Shown in pieces: positions 38,180 through 49,934 of a DNA stretch of 64,000 nucleotides. The number at the start of each line of letters is the position of its first letter. Position 1 is the stretch's first letter. Source of the DNA: Climacium dendroides (Eukaryota; Streptophyta; Bryopsida; Hypnales; Climaciaceae); the NCBI GenBank assembly GCA_950106755.1, contig OX467083.1, positions 35,397,029 through 35,461,028 on the forward strand, read 5' to 3'. The position numbers and the translations under genes were made by a program. The notes under the pieces were generated by a model that saw only the letters and a list, made by a program, of their open reading frames with translations, ran no database searches and had not been told where the DNA came from.

Positions 38180-38685
38180 CTTTGGTACGACATAAGAACA
38201 GACAACAATTACTTTTCTTATCAAAATAATATCCCTAAAATAATATTATAGTAAAGTCAATTCCAAAATCAATGTGAACGCACATCAACTCGATGCGAAT
38301 TGAATTACAAGTTCTGTCAAAAGAGTTTAAAAAAGTATTACTCCCGGTAAGCTAAATATATGTATGAAATTAAACTATCAACAAGGTCACTGGCCAATAA
38401 TCAGTACCGATATGTAGTTTCACCGAAAATGACATAAACTACCATTACAGAGTTATCATTCTTCAGTTAAACTCTCACCAAGTTAGACTACCATTATGAA
38501 TACTATAATATGCAATTACTGTAAAAGGTGGTAGTCCCAACTCTGAAATTCCACATCTACCAACCAAAATTACCTTTATAGTGTCACCAATATGTAGTTT
38601 AGGTCGGACTGAGATGAATTACAAGAATGCAACCAATCATGTACAGTTCAATTTGAACCATGTTAAATTAGCATTATGCAGTCCC
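38180..38685. other. Non-coding, upstream of the DUF7869 relic
   Basis: AT-rich with scattered AACTCGA-type palindromes (38049 and 38285 regions). No gene. Confidence 0.3.
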
Positions 38686-38689
38686 ATGT

Positions 38690-39270
38690 CTGAAATTTAA
38701 CTCCAACCATCATGAATCACCAAAATGGAGACCCTATACCGGAGTCAGACCTAGACTAAAACTACTATATCAATACCACCTGTCACAGTTACAGCAATTC
38801 AACTCGCATCGAGTTAAATTGAAGACCATATTAGTAAGAAATGTTCTAATCTGGAGTTCCAGAAAAAAAAACTACTACGTTAGTACCACCTTTCAAAGTT
38901 ACTGCAATTCAACTTGCATCGAGTTAAACTGAAGTCCATTTTAGTAAGACATGTTCTAATATGAAGATCCAGACTAGAACTACTAAATTACTACCAGCTT
39001 TCACAATTACGGAGGTTCAACTCGCATTGAGTTAAACTGAAGACCATAATACTACAACATGTTCCAATCTGACGATCCAGACTGAAACTACTACATCACT
39101 ACCACCTTTCACAGTAATTGTAGTTCAACTCATATCGAGTTAAACTGAAGACCAAATTAGGAAGACTTCATCAAGTTTGCAAATCCAGAATGAATCACCT
39201 TATCACTTCCAACATTGACAGATAATGCAGTTCAACTTGCATCGAGTTAAACAGAAGACCACATAAATAT
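38690..39270. repeat. ~110-bp tandem repeats with AACTCG palindromes
   Basis: Five diverged units of about 108-115 bases. Each holds TTCAACTCGCATCGAGTTAA (AACTCG, a 3-base loop, CGAGTT) followed by ACTGAAGACCAT. The units centre at about 38810, 38920, 39030, 39135 and 39245. They lie just upstream of the transposase relic and could be its promoter or transposase-binding sites. Confidence 0.7.
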
Positions 39271-39274
39271 CTCG

Positions 39275-40785
39275 ATATGTTGAATGATTCAATTCGTTCG
39301 ACGGGTATTTCAACTCGATTCAACTATTCGAGTAGAATAGTCGCAACTCGTATTGGGAAACTTTGAGTTCTGTGATTACAGATTAGCTTCCTTCAACTTC
39401 ATTTCTCCAAACCATTTCACTTCAATTTACAGTCGACTTTGTTAATATGAACCATTCCGTAAAACTCGGTGTATTTATAGGTGAAGCTTAGAATTCTTCA
39501 TTGAGTAACAAAGTGTACACAAGAAACCGATGCGGCAGAAGTCTGAATGATTGTAACCCGAAATTGAGAATTGAAAGTGAATAGTTTGTACGCAATTTGT
39601 CATTATGAATTGGTCTCGATACCACCACCCAAACAACATTGCTCTTTCAGGATTTCAAAGACATCCCCACGCAATACAAGGCAACGTGACCCTAATTCCA
39701 AATCATACCAGAGCACACAACACTATCAATCAGAAATCCTTTCGGCCGAATACGCACCTTCGTTCACTCATAAGGAACCGTATAGGATGAGTCGACGATG
39801 CTACACTGATGTGACACAATCTACGCTAGCGCAAGCAATGTCAACAAAAGCTACCAATACCAAACACTAGCTCTAAAAACCAGCTACCACCACCGATGAA
39901 CAAAAAAATTGAGTAAGTAAACTTTGCCGGAGGGGAGAATGAGCAACGTTCGTACACGGGAGAACCTCGGCGAGAAGAAATGGAGGGAGTTTCAAAACGG
40001 CTCTAGAAAATAGTTCCGATATCAAAATACAAACCTCTATTTTCAGAAAGATTCCACATTCTTCATTATGAAAAAGGAATTTGAGCTGTTGGAAAGTGAC
40101 CGCCTTCCACGTTTCCGTGTCTACGTATATCCAAAGTGGCTATAGTAAACGTAGATTGAGATAAATTAGGGATAATCCCAAAAGATATATTCTATTTGCA
40201 TTCTCTTTTTTTGATAAATTCTATAGAATTATCACCGAACTTGTCAGAGAATACTAGGCTAATTTTGAAAAATGGTTAAAAATAACAAAAGGAATTAAGA
40301 AATTTCCAACATGTGCAAAGCATTTTCGTCTGCATACATTCCAATTCTCTGATCGAGTGGTAATCTTCCCATGTTGAATACTACTATTCTAAACTTGTCA
40401 ATGCATTTTGGAAACCAATTTCAGCCCTTCCTTGCAAATGAAGGACCCTGGAATCTGCGATTCAGGATTTAAGGTTTAGGATTTTTAAGGTTCAGGGTTC
40501 AGGATTTGCAACTCAAGGTAAACAATTAAAAATCCCATAAGTCAATGATCTCATATGTGAATGAAATACATAAAAATGTACTATTCATCTATTATTACAG
40601 AAATTTAAAATAAAAAGATTAGTAAGATTATTCAATTCGTGATTGTTTCTTTCTAAATTTCTTACGTGAATAAATAAAAATTGGAGTAAACCATACCGTG
40701 AGTGTAATTTAATGAAGTTAAAGAACAAAATTCATACACTTGGTTTGTAAAAGGATTTAACAGAATGCAAAACTTGCCAAACACT
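39275..40785. other. Gene-free stretch
   Basis: No gene. TTTAGGATTT/GGTTCAGGG degenerate telomere-like motifs lie at 40465-40515. Short plus ORFs at 39571-39870 show no domain. Confidence 0.3.
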
Positions 40786-40789
40786 CTAA

Positions 40790-42860
40790 ACGTTTAAAGT
40801 CTACACCAATATCCAATTCCTCCCTAATTTTAAGTCAACCCTACGTGAATAAATCAAGAAATGGGAATAAATCGTGTCCTACACTTTCATTACTACAAAT
40901 ATCAAAAGTTATAATGAATTTGAAGTGTGAAAGTCTATTAAAATAATTGTAGTAAAAAGTTGTAAGTATTCTCTTTGAGGTATTAGAATTCATGACAATA
41001 TGCAATTTGTGCCCAATTTTAATCCATCCCTCCAAAAACCAAAAAAAAATGGAAATAAAACCGGGTCTGTACGTTGATGGTTTCCTACATCAAAAGTCAT
41101 GGAATTTACTTTTGAAAGCCTCTTTAAAATGATGTGGAAGTTGTAAATACTCTCACTTAGAAGAATACACGAGCACATGCAATTCGTGTCCAATCTTCAT
41201 AAAATGTAGAAGTTGTAAATACTCTCAATTATTAAAATCTACAAGAAAATGCAATTTGTATCCTATTTTAATCCATCCCTACGCGACTAAAAAAAATGGA
41301 AAAAACAACATGCCAATACTATAATGGCCACCAATATCAAGAGTCATGCAAATACTACGTCAAAGTCTCTACCAAAAAAAATGTAGAAGTTGTACATACT
41401 CTCCCGTATTAGAGTCCACAGGAATATTCAAATTGTACCCAATTTCAATTCATTCCTATTACATGAATTGGAGAAAAAAAGAACAAAAATCGGGCCAGTA
41501 CTTTAATGATTATCAATATCAAAAGTCATGCAATTAGTGCATTCATCAACGCCTCCAAAAATTTGAGTTGTACTCATTCTTAACAAATCCCTGCGTGATT
41601 GAAAAAAATGTGGGAATAAATTGTGCCTTGTATTTTAATAACCAGCAACATCAAAAGTCATGAATTTCTATATGTGGAAGGTAAAGAATATTTTATAGAG
41701 ATTGTAAAACATTTATAGATGAAGAATCTCCAAGAATATTAAATTTGTGCCCATTCTTAATCAATGCCCACGTGAATCCAAAAAATATGGGAATAAACTA
41801 TGCCCTGTATTTTAAAAACTACAAATATAAAAAAATCATAGATTTTGGTATGTAAAAGCTCCATAAAAATGAATAGAGGTTGTAAAACATTTATGGATAA
41901 AGAATCTTCAATAATATTTAATTTGTGTCCATTCCTAATGATTTGTAATCACTCTCCAATATTACAATCTACAGCAATATGTAATTTGTGCACAATTTCA
42001 ATCCTATCTTCACATGGATTCTCCATGTGGAGATTACTTACAACTTGCACATTTTTTGGACTCTCCAATTGCCAACAAATTCCATGACATTTGGGATTGA
42101 GTTTCACAAACTACAAGGCGTGCCTAATTCTTTTAATTTTTCATTCATGTAGTAAAATAGAAATAATGGGGCAAGAATTTAATCCCCACATGGATTCTAC
42201 ACGTGGGGATTATTTAAAATTTGCACATTTTTTTTATTCCTTTAAACACCAACAAATTCCATGACATTTGGGATTGAGTTCCACAAAATACAGAGCATGG
42301 CTTGTTTTCTTAATTTTCCATTCACATACTAGTAAAATTAGAATAATGGGGCAAGAATCTAATCCCCACATGAATTCTACATGTGGGGATTATTTACAAC
42401 TTGTATATATTTTTAATTTCTTTAAACGCCAACAAGTTCCATGACATTTGGGATTGGGTTCCACAAACTACAAGGCGAGCCTAATTCATTTAATTTTTCA
42501 TTCACGTAGTAAAATTAAAATAATGAGGCAACAAATTAATCCCCACATGGATTTTACAAGTGGAGATTATTTAACTTGTACTTCTTTTTTAATCCTCCAA
42601 ACACCAACAAATTCTTTGACATTTGGAATTGGGTTCCACAAACTACAAGGCACGCCTAATTGTTTTAATTCTTCATTCACATAGTAAAATAGAAATAATG
42701 GGGCAAGAAATTAATCCCCACATGGATTCTACATGTGGATATTATTTACAACTTGTACATTTTTTTGAACTCTCCAATTGTCAACAAATTCCATGACATT
42801 TGGGATTGGATTCCACAAACTACAGGATGTGGCTCCTTTCATTCACGTAGTAAATTTCAC
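40790..42860. repeat. ~170-190-bp tandem array with hairpin motif
   Basis: Imperfect tandem units across 2 kb. The best preserved (41985-42850) contain AATCCCCACATG, a ~7-base spacer and CATGTGGGGATT, a near-perfect 12-bp hairpin (about 42361-42391 is the clearest). This is followed by TTCCATGACATTTGGGATTG and CACAAACTACAAGGC. The 40790-41980 part has older units marked by GCAATTTGTGCCCAATTTTAAT and a spelling like AAAAAATGGGAATAAA. The array starts just downstream of the Nudix-like gene. Confidence 0.7.
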
Positions 42861-42999
42861 TTCTTAATCCTCGTCTCTTGGTGCTGCCACAGCGTATGTA
42901 ACGCAATACTTGAACTGGACCTGGTTCCTGTCCAGTATGTAGCTGACAAGTGGTCCAAAATTGTCTTCTCAGATCCAGTGCATAGTCACGCCTAGTCGC

Positions 43000-44567
43000 C
43001 TACTTCCTCTTCATAATTGCATCGAGTTCAGCATCAGTTACCCATTTCCAATAGTGTCTCTTCACACCTACAGCGCAGTTGGCATGCCCAATCTGTGATA
43101 CTTTAGCTGTCGAGGATCCATTTGTAGCAGCTCCGTTTGTAAGAGCAGCTCCATGTGTTGCATCACCGTTTGTAACAGCAGCTCCATTTGTAGCAGCAGC
43201 TCCGTTTGTTGAGGCAGTTCCATTTGTCGCAGACACATTGTGAATATGTCCCTCATTCTCTACAGTACAGAAATCAGAGCTGGGAAGGTCTCGCACAGAA
43301 GCCACCATCGTGTGTAGCACGTAGCGCGTCAACAACCCCGGATATGAGAACGAGTCGCGTTCCTCTTCTTCCCGTTGATACGTCTCCAGGACCATCTCCA
43401 CCCGGTCACGGGCGCCCATTTCCGGTCCAAGCTCCTCAAAAAGACCTCGTCTGCAAGCATTTTCCACATTCTCACCAGGGCGCATCTTCTCGGATAACGG
43501 CCTGTTCCTGGGCCTACTCCGTCCATCATCCATCTCCTGCGACACTCAAAAACCATAAAGAATGTCAAAAACACGGAGCAAAAGGTTTCTCATCGGCATC
43601 GCTCACATGGAGGGCCCGTACTTATCAGACTGAATGCCAAAACAAAGAACACACACAACCAGTTTCTTGTAGCCGCGAACTGTGAAAAAGCTATAATTAA
43701 CCCCTTAAAGGACCCAGGATCCATGGTTTGAAAATGGCGAGATCAATTGATCATATTATGACAAACGAAGTTCAGAAAAGAATCAGTGAAGAACATTGCA
43801 TGTGCTGGTAAAAATAATTAAAACTGAACAAAAGAAAGGTTCACATATGACCAACACAAAACTGCTAGAAACAAAACATGAGGCCTAATTTGGGTTTCCT
43901 GGTCCTTTCTCGTGTCAATGAGAAGGCAAAGAATCCCCAAACCGATGACAACGAACAATTATTCCCATGAATATCCAACAGTAAAGAAAAAAACTCTTCT
44001 CGTTCTTTTATCACTATCCTCCACTGGCTTGTGTTGTTGTGTAGTTAGTCATTTCAAACTCAAAACGGAAGATTATGAACAAAACAACTAACATTCCCGA
44101 AAACACTCTCTCGTTCAATAGTCTCTATCCCTCCACAGGCTTGTGCTGTTAAAGTAATTAGTCTTTTCAAACTCGAAAAGAAAGGCTATGAACAAGACTA
44201 TGGACATTCCCATTACCTGATGCGACTCGATCAAGAACATGCCCGCTTCATTTCGGACCTTGACGCTTGCGACGTGCACAGTTCTCCTGGGCGGCTTTGA
44301 ATCTTCCAAAGAGATTTCACCATCCACCAACTCCGTCCACAGATTGGCGACGCGCTTGGTCCTTGAGTCGACGCCCCACGAATCGATACACAGCTTCTCC
44401 GCCGGAATTCGTTCCTCCAGCCACTTGGCCAGGCCCTCCACGGACCCTAATTCCCCCACCGTCACGCACTCGGCATTCGCAGCGCAGAGCTCGGCTTGGG
44501 GTATGGACAACGCCGCGGCGGCCGCGGCCGCGGTGTCTCCACCAGGCCTCAAACAATTAGTGGCCAT
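43000..44567 (-). CDS. Nudix-like conserved plant protein, two exons
   Basis: Join of exon 1 (44567-44217) and exon 2 (43536-43000). The 680-base intron has GTAATG at its 5' end and GCAG at its 3' end, and the join is in phase (...FLIESHQ then EMDDGRSRPRNRPLSEKM). The product is about 295 residues. The N-terminal half has WLEERIPAEKLCIDSWGVDS and an acidic stretch. The second half has LSEKMRPGENVENACRRGLF and EELG, the order of a Nudix-fold segment, but without a complete catalytic GX5EX7REUXEEXGU box. It may therefore not be an active hydrolase. Exon 2 encodes a run of TNGAA-type repeats (about residues 220-265) and ends RHYWKWVTDAELDAIMKRK. ATG at 44567 was chosen; an in-frame ATG lies at 44585. 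The precise role is unknown to me. Confidence 0.75.
43110..43225. repeat. Coding minisatellite in the Nudix-like gene
   Basis: Repeats of GCAGCTCC(A/G)TTTGTA-type units on the plus strand encode (T/V)TNGAA repeats on the minus strand. Unit length varies in multiples of three, so the frame is kept. Confidence 0.7.
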
Positions 44568-45152
44568 GGTCCCATGTCGGGACATGCTCGGTTGAGGGGA
44601 AGGATTGAAGTGGATCCTCGCTAAGATGGTCAGTCCATGCTTTCCTGGCGAGGTTCCCCCCCCGCACGGAACTTCTCTCGAAACCCTAAACTGGTGAACG
44701 GAGGTCAGGGACTCGAATTTGGTCGGGGAGAGGCGGGAAGGGATCCTGTTCCAAGCCTGCATTGGGTCGAATGCGATTAAGGGGCCTGTTCTCTTCTGTT
44801 CTTCATATAGGTCTCACATCCATGTGCACACCTCGTGAAAGCAACCAATGTTCTCCCCACAGATACGACAACAGATTACTGCAAGAATTGGAACAGTCTC
44901 CTTCTACAGATTTCACGGACCTACAGTCCGAATTCAATCTCGCTCAGCCACCGCCTGTTGCAATAAAACGCAAACCCTATTTTGCGTACAATTCCGCAGA
45001 GAAGCAAGGACCTGCTCTCGGGAAACGATGCGAAACCCTAACCCTACTCCACACTTGCAATTCCACCGCAAAAACGCTTCGTCTTCAAAACTGCAGCTTA
45101 CCTCCGAAATCTCGAATTTCTTCCCACTGCTAAACCACGAAAGCTTCGACTT

Positions 45153-45372
45153 ATGATCGCCAGGTTCGGATTCCAACTTCAAAATAGGATATTTCAACAC
45201 CACTTATCACCTGAATCTCCCCAGTTGACACCGGATATTCCCTCCGAAGGTGCCCACTCTAACAAGTTCGTTTCGTCAATTCTGAAAGCAAACCTTCAGC
45301 CTAGCCAACTGCGCAAGTATTCCTCTGAAACCCACCCAGAAACAAAAGAATTGCTTCATCCAAAGAAAAATA
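45153..45372 (+). CDS. Possible first exon, organelle-targeted protein
   Basis: The plus ORF starts MIARFGFQLQNRIFQ and continues to SQLRKYSSETHPETKELL. A GTACCT donor-like site follows at 45373. The N-terminus is rich in Arg, Ser and hydrophobics with almost no acidic residues, and RKYSS resembles a mitochondrial processing site. It would be divergent from the Nudix-like gene about 590 bases away. I could not find the next exon, so this may be a chance ORF. No function is assigned. Confidence 0.3.
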
Positions 45373-45714
45373 CGGTACCTCGACGGACGCAATGGAGACA
45401 GACGGGATGCAAGATGAAGCCCTTCACGGTGCTATACCGAGCAATTGGGTTGCAAACGAGGACAAAGGCGATAGGGCGGTGACATGGAAGAGAGAGGAGT
45501 GGGTGACCGTGGTGAGTGGTAGCACGCCTGCCACAAGCCCAAGCGATGCAAGATGACAAGGAAAGTGGAAAAGTGGCAGAGCCGGGATGGATGTTCCAAT
45601 CCAATCCTCTCGAGAAAGATCCAAGCCGGGCAACTTCGAACGAATCGGACTGACGACTATCCACACAGCAAGTGGCCTGCTGGGGACCCAATGAAAGGCT
45701 TCCTTCTCGCACCA

Positions 45715-45935
45715 CACACGGCAAAAGTTCTGAAAGTTACCGGTCCTCAAGTTGGTTTGCTGAATACACTGCTAAGCTAGAGATTCAATTTTACACTCGA
45801 GTAGTCTCGCACCACTGGCTTCACTCTCCAGAAGACCAGAAAGTTACCGGCCTGTGATTTTCCTAGTAAGCTCAAGTTTGCTGAAAACATTTTCCTTAGC
45901 TAGAAATTCGATTTTACACTCTGGAATTCTCATTT
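45715..45935. repeat. Diverged ~115-bp tandem duplication
   Basis: GAAAGTTACCGG, AAGTTTGCTGAA-like, TTAGCTAGAAATTCGATTTTA and ACACTC occur in the same order at 45732-45800 and 45840-45930. Confidence 0.6.
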
Positions 45936-45939
45936 TTTG

Positions 45940-47190
45940 TTTACTTTGTAGGAATAATTAAGTTTTTCTCAATTTATTCATGCTTGTGCACAAAGCTACA
46001 GTAGTTAAAGTCGTCTAAAGCAACACCTTGCATGAAAAGTTGAAAAATATCACCCGCCCAGGGCTGCTAGGTCACTGTTCCGTCTCTGGTCGATTCATAT
46101 CCACCGCGGGTGGGGGGTGGGTAAACAAAGAAACTAAATTAACAGAGTTCAGATATCAGCTCAGGGACATTTTACACTGAAAAAATTGCAGTTCTCTCAA
46201 AGGGACGAATACATTTATTTTGTTTTGGGAAGAAATATGCCCCCGGAATTTGTTCCTGCAAGAATGGTTAGTGTTTTGTAGACCTTGGGGATTCCCGCCA
46301 ATCACAAATGAGGCTATGCCTTCCACAGATTCGTGAGTTTAGGATTCCACCTTGATCGACCATGACACAAAGTACGTCAGTGGGAAGAAAAAGGTTTGCA
46401 ACAAACGTCGTGACCTTGACCCGTGTCATTGAGCTTTCGGGTGAGATACAACGACATTTCCCCTCGTATCACAACATACTCCTCTGTTGGAGGTCCACTT
46501 CCTGATCGAGTTATGGCTTTTGAAGGGGCTTTCGATCCGCTTGAAGTTCGAGGCGGTGGCATGATGATAGTAATGAATGTTGGGAGACTAAATTATTCCA
46601 GCCGACAGACACTTGTGTGTTGTTACAGCCGTTGCGCTATGAACGGATACCTCAGCGGCTGTCATACGGACGTCAAGAAATCCAAGAATAATTGTCACAC
46701 GATCTGCAATCGTTGCATGGGAACTTTGAAGGGACTGAGTCATGTCTATGTTTTCAACTGAATTTGTACACATTAATAATGCTACATATGGACATCTGTA
46801 CGCTCTTCCATAACCAGGAAAGGCGTTGCCGCGATGTTGACCCTACCTAAGGACCTGCAAAAGGGTTACTAACTTAGTAAGATGGGAAGGCCGTATGAGA
46901 ATAACAGCTCTGAACCCGCTCTTAATAGAAAGAAGACGCATTGAATATAATGACCTTATCGTTTCAATTTGCTCAGTTAAAATTCTCTCCCCCAGCTCGG
47001 TTCTGCTGAGATCTGGGCCAGCTCCAGGAGAGACAAAATTGTTGTAGGGTCGGTTCGGTGGGGCCAGTGGGGCCTCAATATGTCGTAACCAAGAATGATG
47101 CATGGCGGAGGTGCAAATCCTTCCAGAGGAGCTTCCCTTGCTGTTGAAGGACCTGCATCTTGAAGATGTGGTGTGAATGCAAGATTTACT
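45940..47190. other. Intergenic, no gene recognised
   Basis: Plus ORF 46423-46761 is open for 112 codons but has no recognisable domain and no clear splice context. The 46843-47190 part is the likely 3' flank of the LysM gene. Confidence 0.35.
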
Positions 47191-47197
47191 TGTTTCT

Positions 47198-47515
47198 CTA
47201 ACAGAAGTAGGAGGGGAGCACGCCAGCGACGTCGCAGAGATTGATCTTGCGCTGGGTGCAGTCCATCCTGAGAAGCTGGCCGTCGTACAAGTCGTCGTGA
47301 TCCACAATGTGTGGGTTGTTCTCCAAGATGAACTGGTCGTTGCACTTTTCACTGATCATTTGCAAGGACTCGCCGCCCCTCACCACGTAGGTTTCCCCAC
47401 ATGGGCATCCAAATCGCAATATGCGACCTTGCGCGCCGTGGGAGCACAGAGCCAGAACCACAAGGAAAGTGGTCATCAATGCCAAGGAGCGCACTTGGAA
47501 AGTGGTGGACGCCAT
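47198..47515 (-). CDS. Small secreted LysM-domain protein
   Basis: A single-exon ORF of 105 residues. The N-terminus (MASTTFQVRSLALMTTFLVV, then LALCSHGAQG) is a signal peptide with a hydrophobic core and small residues at the likely cleavage point. The LysM domain follows at about residues 40-86: ETYVVRGGESLQMISEKC, FILENNPHI, DHDDLYDGQLLRM. Four or more Cys around it suggest disulfides. Short plant proteins of this layout have one LysM and no kinase or GPI tail. LysM binds N-acetylglucosamine polymers such as chitin or peptidoglycan, so an extracellular glycan-binding role is likely but inferred. ATG at 47515 was preferred over the in-frame ATG at 47545 because it starts directly with the signal peptide. 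Confidence 0.85.
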   Translation of the reverse strand: MASTTFQVRSLALMTTFLVVLALCSHGAQGRILRFGCPCGETYVVRGGESLQMISEKCNDQFILENNPHIVDHDDLYDGQLLRMDCTQRKINLCDVAGVLPSYFC

Positions 47516-47553
47516 AACTCTGGAATCTGCAAGAATCTGCAACATCTATAAGA

Positions 47554-47560
47554 CTTTATA
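47554..47560 (-). promoter_or_regulatory. TATA-like box before LysM gene
   Basis: TATAAAG on the minus strand, 39 bases before the LysM ATG. This would leave a very short leader, so the upstream promoter at 48.6-48.75 kb is an alternative. Confidence 0.3.
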
Positions 47561-47599
47561 GCAAGATATGATGGATTCCAAGACTTTGAAGACGCTGTG

Positions 47600-48590
47600 T
47601 TCAAGGCATTGGCTAAATGAACCCTCGCAAAACGAGTGCGGACATGATTGCAAAACAGAGGATAATAACAAGAGCGAGTCCGACATCAAAAATGGGAAGA
47701 GTCATCAATCCCTTCTACTGTAAACGATCAAAGAGAATGAAGATCTACTGGCAGCTGTATCTCACTCAAGAACCAAAAATGGCGCCTTCTCACTTGCGCT
47801 TGCTCACACTTGGATCACCATGTACAAGTATTCTCCCAAGGTGGGCAAATAAGTGGAACCCAAAACCGAACAGGCGCTTACGCTAATCTCTAAGCAAGAA
47901 CAAACCACAACTACAACAATCAATCAAGATCTAATCCCAATATCCTTCCTTCCTCACAGGCAATTCTCCCTTAAAAACACCCTCCGCCAAAATCACGCAA
48001 ACGCTCACACGCACGAAGTCGAACAAATCAAAAGAACTCTCGAGCATTCACAAATGCAAGATTCACGTCACCTTGATAACCCCAGCTGCAAATCAACCAA
48101 GACCCAAATTCTCCATTACCAACAACAGGGGTCCCTTCTCCACACCCTAAATCTCAACGATCAATTCCGCTCTCCACCCCAAAAACAAACCTTGGGTCAA
48201 CAAAGCAAACCACTCACCAAATACCACCGTCGAGCTCCCCACGAGCAGAATGAACCTCCCAACGAAACGATCGGAGCAAGACAGAAGGCCTGCACACAAT
48301 GCAACAAACTGGACCCCCACAAGATCTATAAGTAAAGATCCCCTGAACTTCTTGCCGATCAGTATGAATCACCTGCAGGGAATCACGCAACCATGGAGCA
48401 GACAGACCCAAGAAAGCCCCCCAAATTGACAAATGAACAAAGAGACCACCGAAAGCTACGAACTGAAAATAGCACTGCGGCGGGCGAGAAAGACGCCGAC
48501 TGGAAAGACTGGGAAATCACGCGGGCTGGGGACGGAAGGGAATTTGTGGAATGGCGAGTGATTAACGTATTGGGTGGGGAACTATCATGT
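47600..48590 (-). other. Possible leader or intron of LysM gene
   Basis: No convincing ORF on either strand. It lies between the LysM start and a promoter-like block oriented towards it, so it could be a 5' untranslated exon plus intron. Confidence 0.3.
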
Positions 48591-48597
48591 CATAAAG

Positions 48598-48758
48598 CCT
48601 TTATAGTGAGGAGAGCGGTGCCCAGTGGGAGGCAGGGACGTTGCGAGAGACCCGTTGTGCCCATCTGACACAGTGGCGGTGAGACTGGGATTGCATCCAA
48701 CGGTGGAGAAGGACCTCACTCTTGGCACGTGGCAGTGGATTGGTATGGGGGACGTCAC
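48598..48758 (-). promoter_or_regulatory. Promoter-like block: TATA, G-box, ACGT element
   Basis: TATAAAGG on the minus strand (48598-48605), with CACGTGGC (48726-48733, G-box/ABRE type) and GACGTCAC (48751-48758, C-box type) 120-150 bases upstream. This spacing is typical for bZIP-regulated plant promoters. Direction and target gene are inferred. Confidence 0.4.
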
Positions 48759-49060
48759 TCTAACGACAATTTCCGGACCATGGTTGCGAGAGAGCCACTT
48801 TTGCTCTGGCTACGCTACTTGGTTTATTGGGTTTATTTGCGGGGTGCAGACATGCAGTTGAATTTTATTTCAACGCCCCAAACGAAAGGGAGTGAGCCCT
48901 TTTATATTTTTTCTGCTATTCCTATTTTTTAAGGTGACAAGGGACAGGTTCTTTCATTTCGATTTTGATGTTGGGAACCAAGCAGCAATGGATGGAGTTT
49001 GGGCAAACCATTGGGGTTGGGTCACTTGGGTGCAAACGGGTGGTTGGTGGGCGGGAATGG

Positions 49061-49879
49061 GTGGTACATAGAGGTGAATGGAAAGGAATTGGGCGGCAAA
49101 TCGTGGTGCTTAGGCGGGAACGGGTGGTATATAGAGGTGAACAGAAAGGAATTGGATGGCAAATCGTGGTGCTCAGGCGGGAACGGGTGGTACTCAAAGG
49201 TGAACAGAAAGGAATTGGGTGGCAAGTCGTAGTGCTCAGGCGGGAACGGGTGGTACTTAGAGGTGAATGGGAAGGAATTGGATGGCAATTTGTGGTGCTC
49301 AGGCGGGAATGGGTGGTACTTAGAGGTGAATGGGAAGGATATGGGTGGCAAATCGTGGTGCTCAGGCGGGAACGAGTGGTACTTAGAGGTGAATGGGAAG
49401 GATATGGGCGGCAAATCGTGGTGCTTGGGCGGGAACGGGTGGTACTTAGAGGTGAATGGGAAGGATATGGGTGGCAAATTGTGGTGCTTGGGTGGGAACG
49501 GGTGGTACTTAGAGGTGAATGGCAAGGATATGGGCGGCAAATCATGGTGCTTGGGCGGGAACGGGTGGTACTTAGAGGTGAATGGGAAGGATATGGGTGG
49601 CAAATTGTGGTGCTTGGGCGGGAACGGGTGGTACTTAGAGGTGAATGGGAAGGATATGGGTGGCAAATCGTGGTGCTCAGGTGGGAACGGGCGGTACTTA
49701 AAGGTGAATGGGAAGGATATGGGTGGCAAATTGTGATGTTTGGGCAGGAACAGGTGGTACTTAAAGGTGAACAGAAAGAAATTGGGTGGCAAATCGTGGT
49801 GCTTGGGCGGGAACGGGTGGTACTTAGAGGTGAATGGGAAGGATATGGGCGGCAAATCATGGTGCTTGGGTAGGAACAT
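49061..49879. repeat. 63-bp minisatellite, 13 units in register
   Basis: The marker GTGGTA(C/T) recurs every 63 bases from 49061 to 49817 (12 intervals, 756 bases, with no net indel). The typical unit contains GGGAACGGGTGGTACTTAGA, GGTGAATGGGAAGGATATGG and GGCAAATCGTGGTGCT. As 63 is divisible by three, several frames stay open on both strands (302 codons plus, 324 and 285 codons minus). The 21-residue repeats would be NGWYLEVNGKDMGGKSWC-like on the plus strand or FPFTSKYHPFPPKHHDLPP-like on the minus. Whether any is translated is unknown. Confidence 0.9.
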
Positions 49880-49934
49880 ATGGTATGTAGAGGCAAATTA
49901 TAGAAAAGAATTAAACGCCTATCGTTGATACCCC

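Noticed and set aside
48965..49896. Long ORFs on both strands in the 63-bp array as protein-coding genes
   Set aside because: Openness in several frames follows from the unit being a multiple of three; no independent coding evidence.
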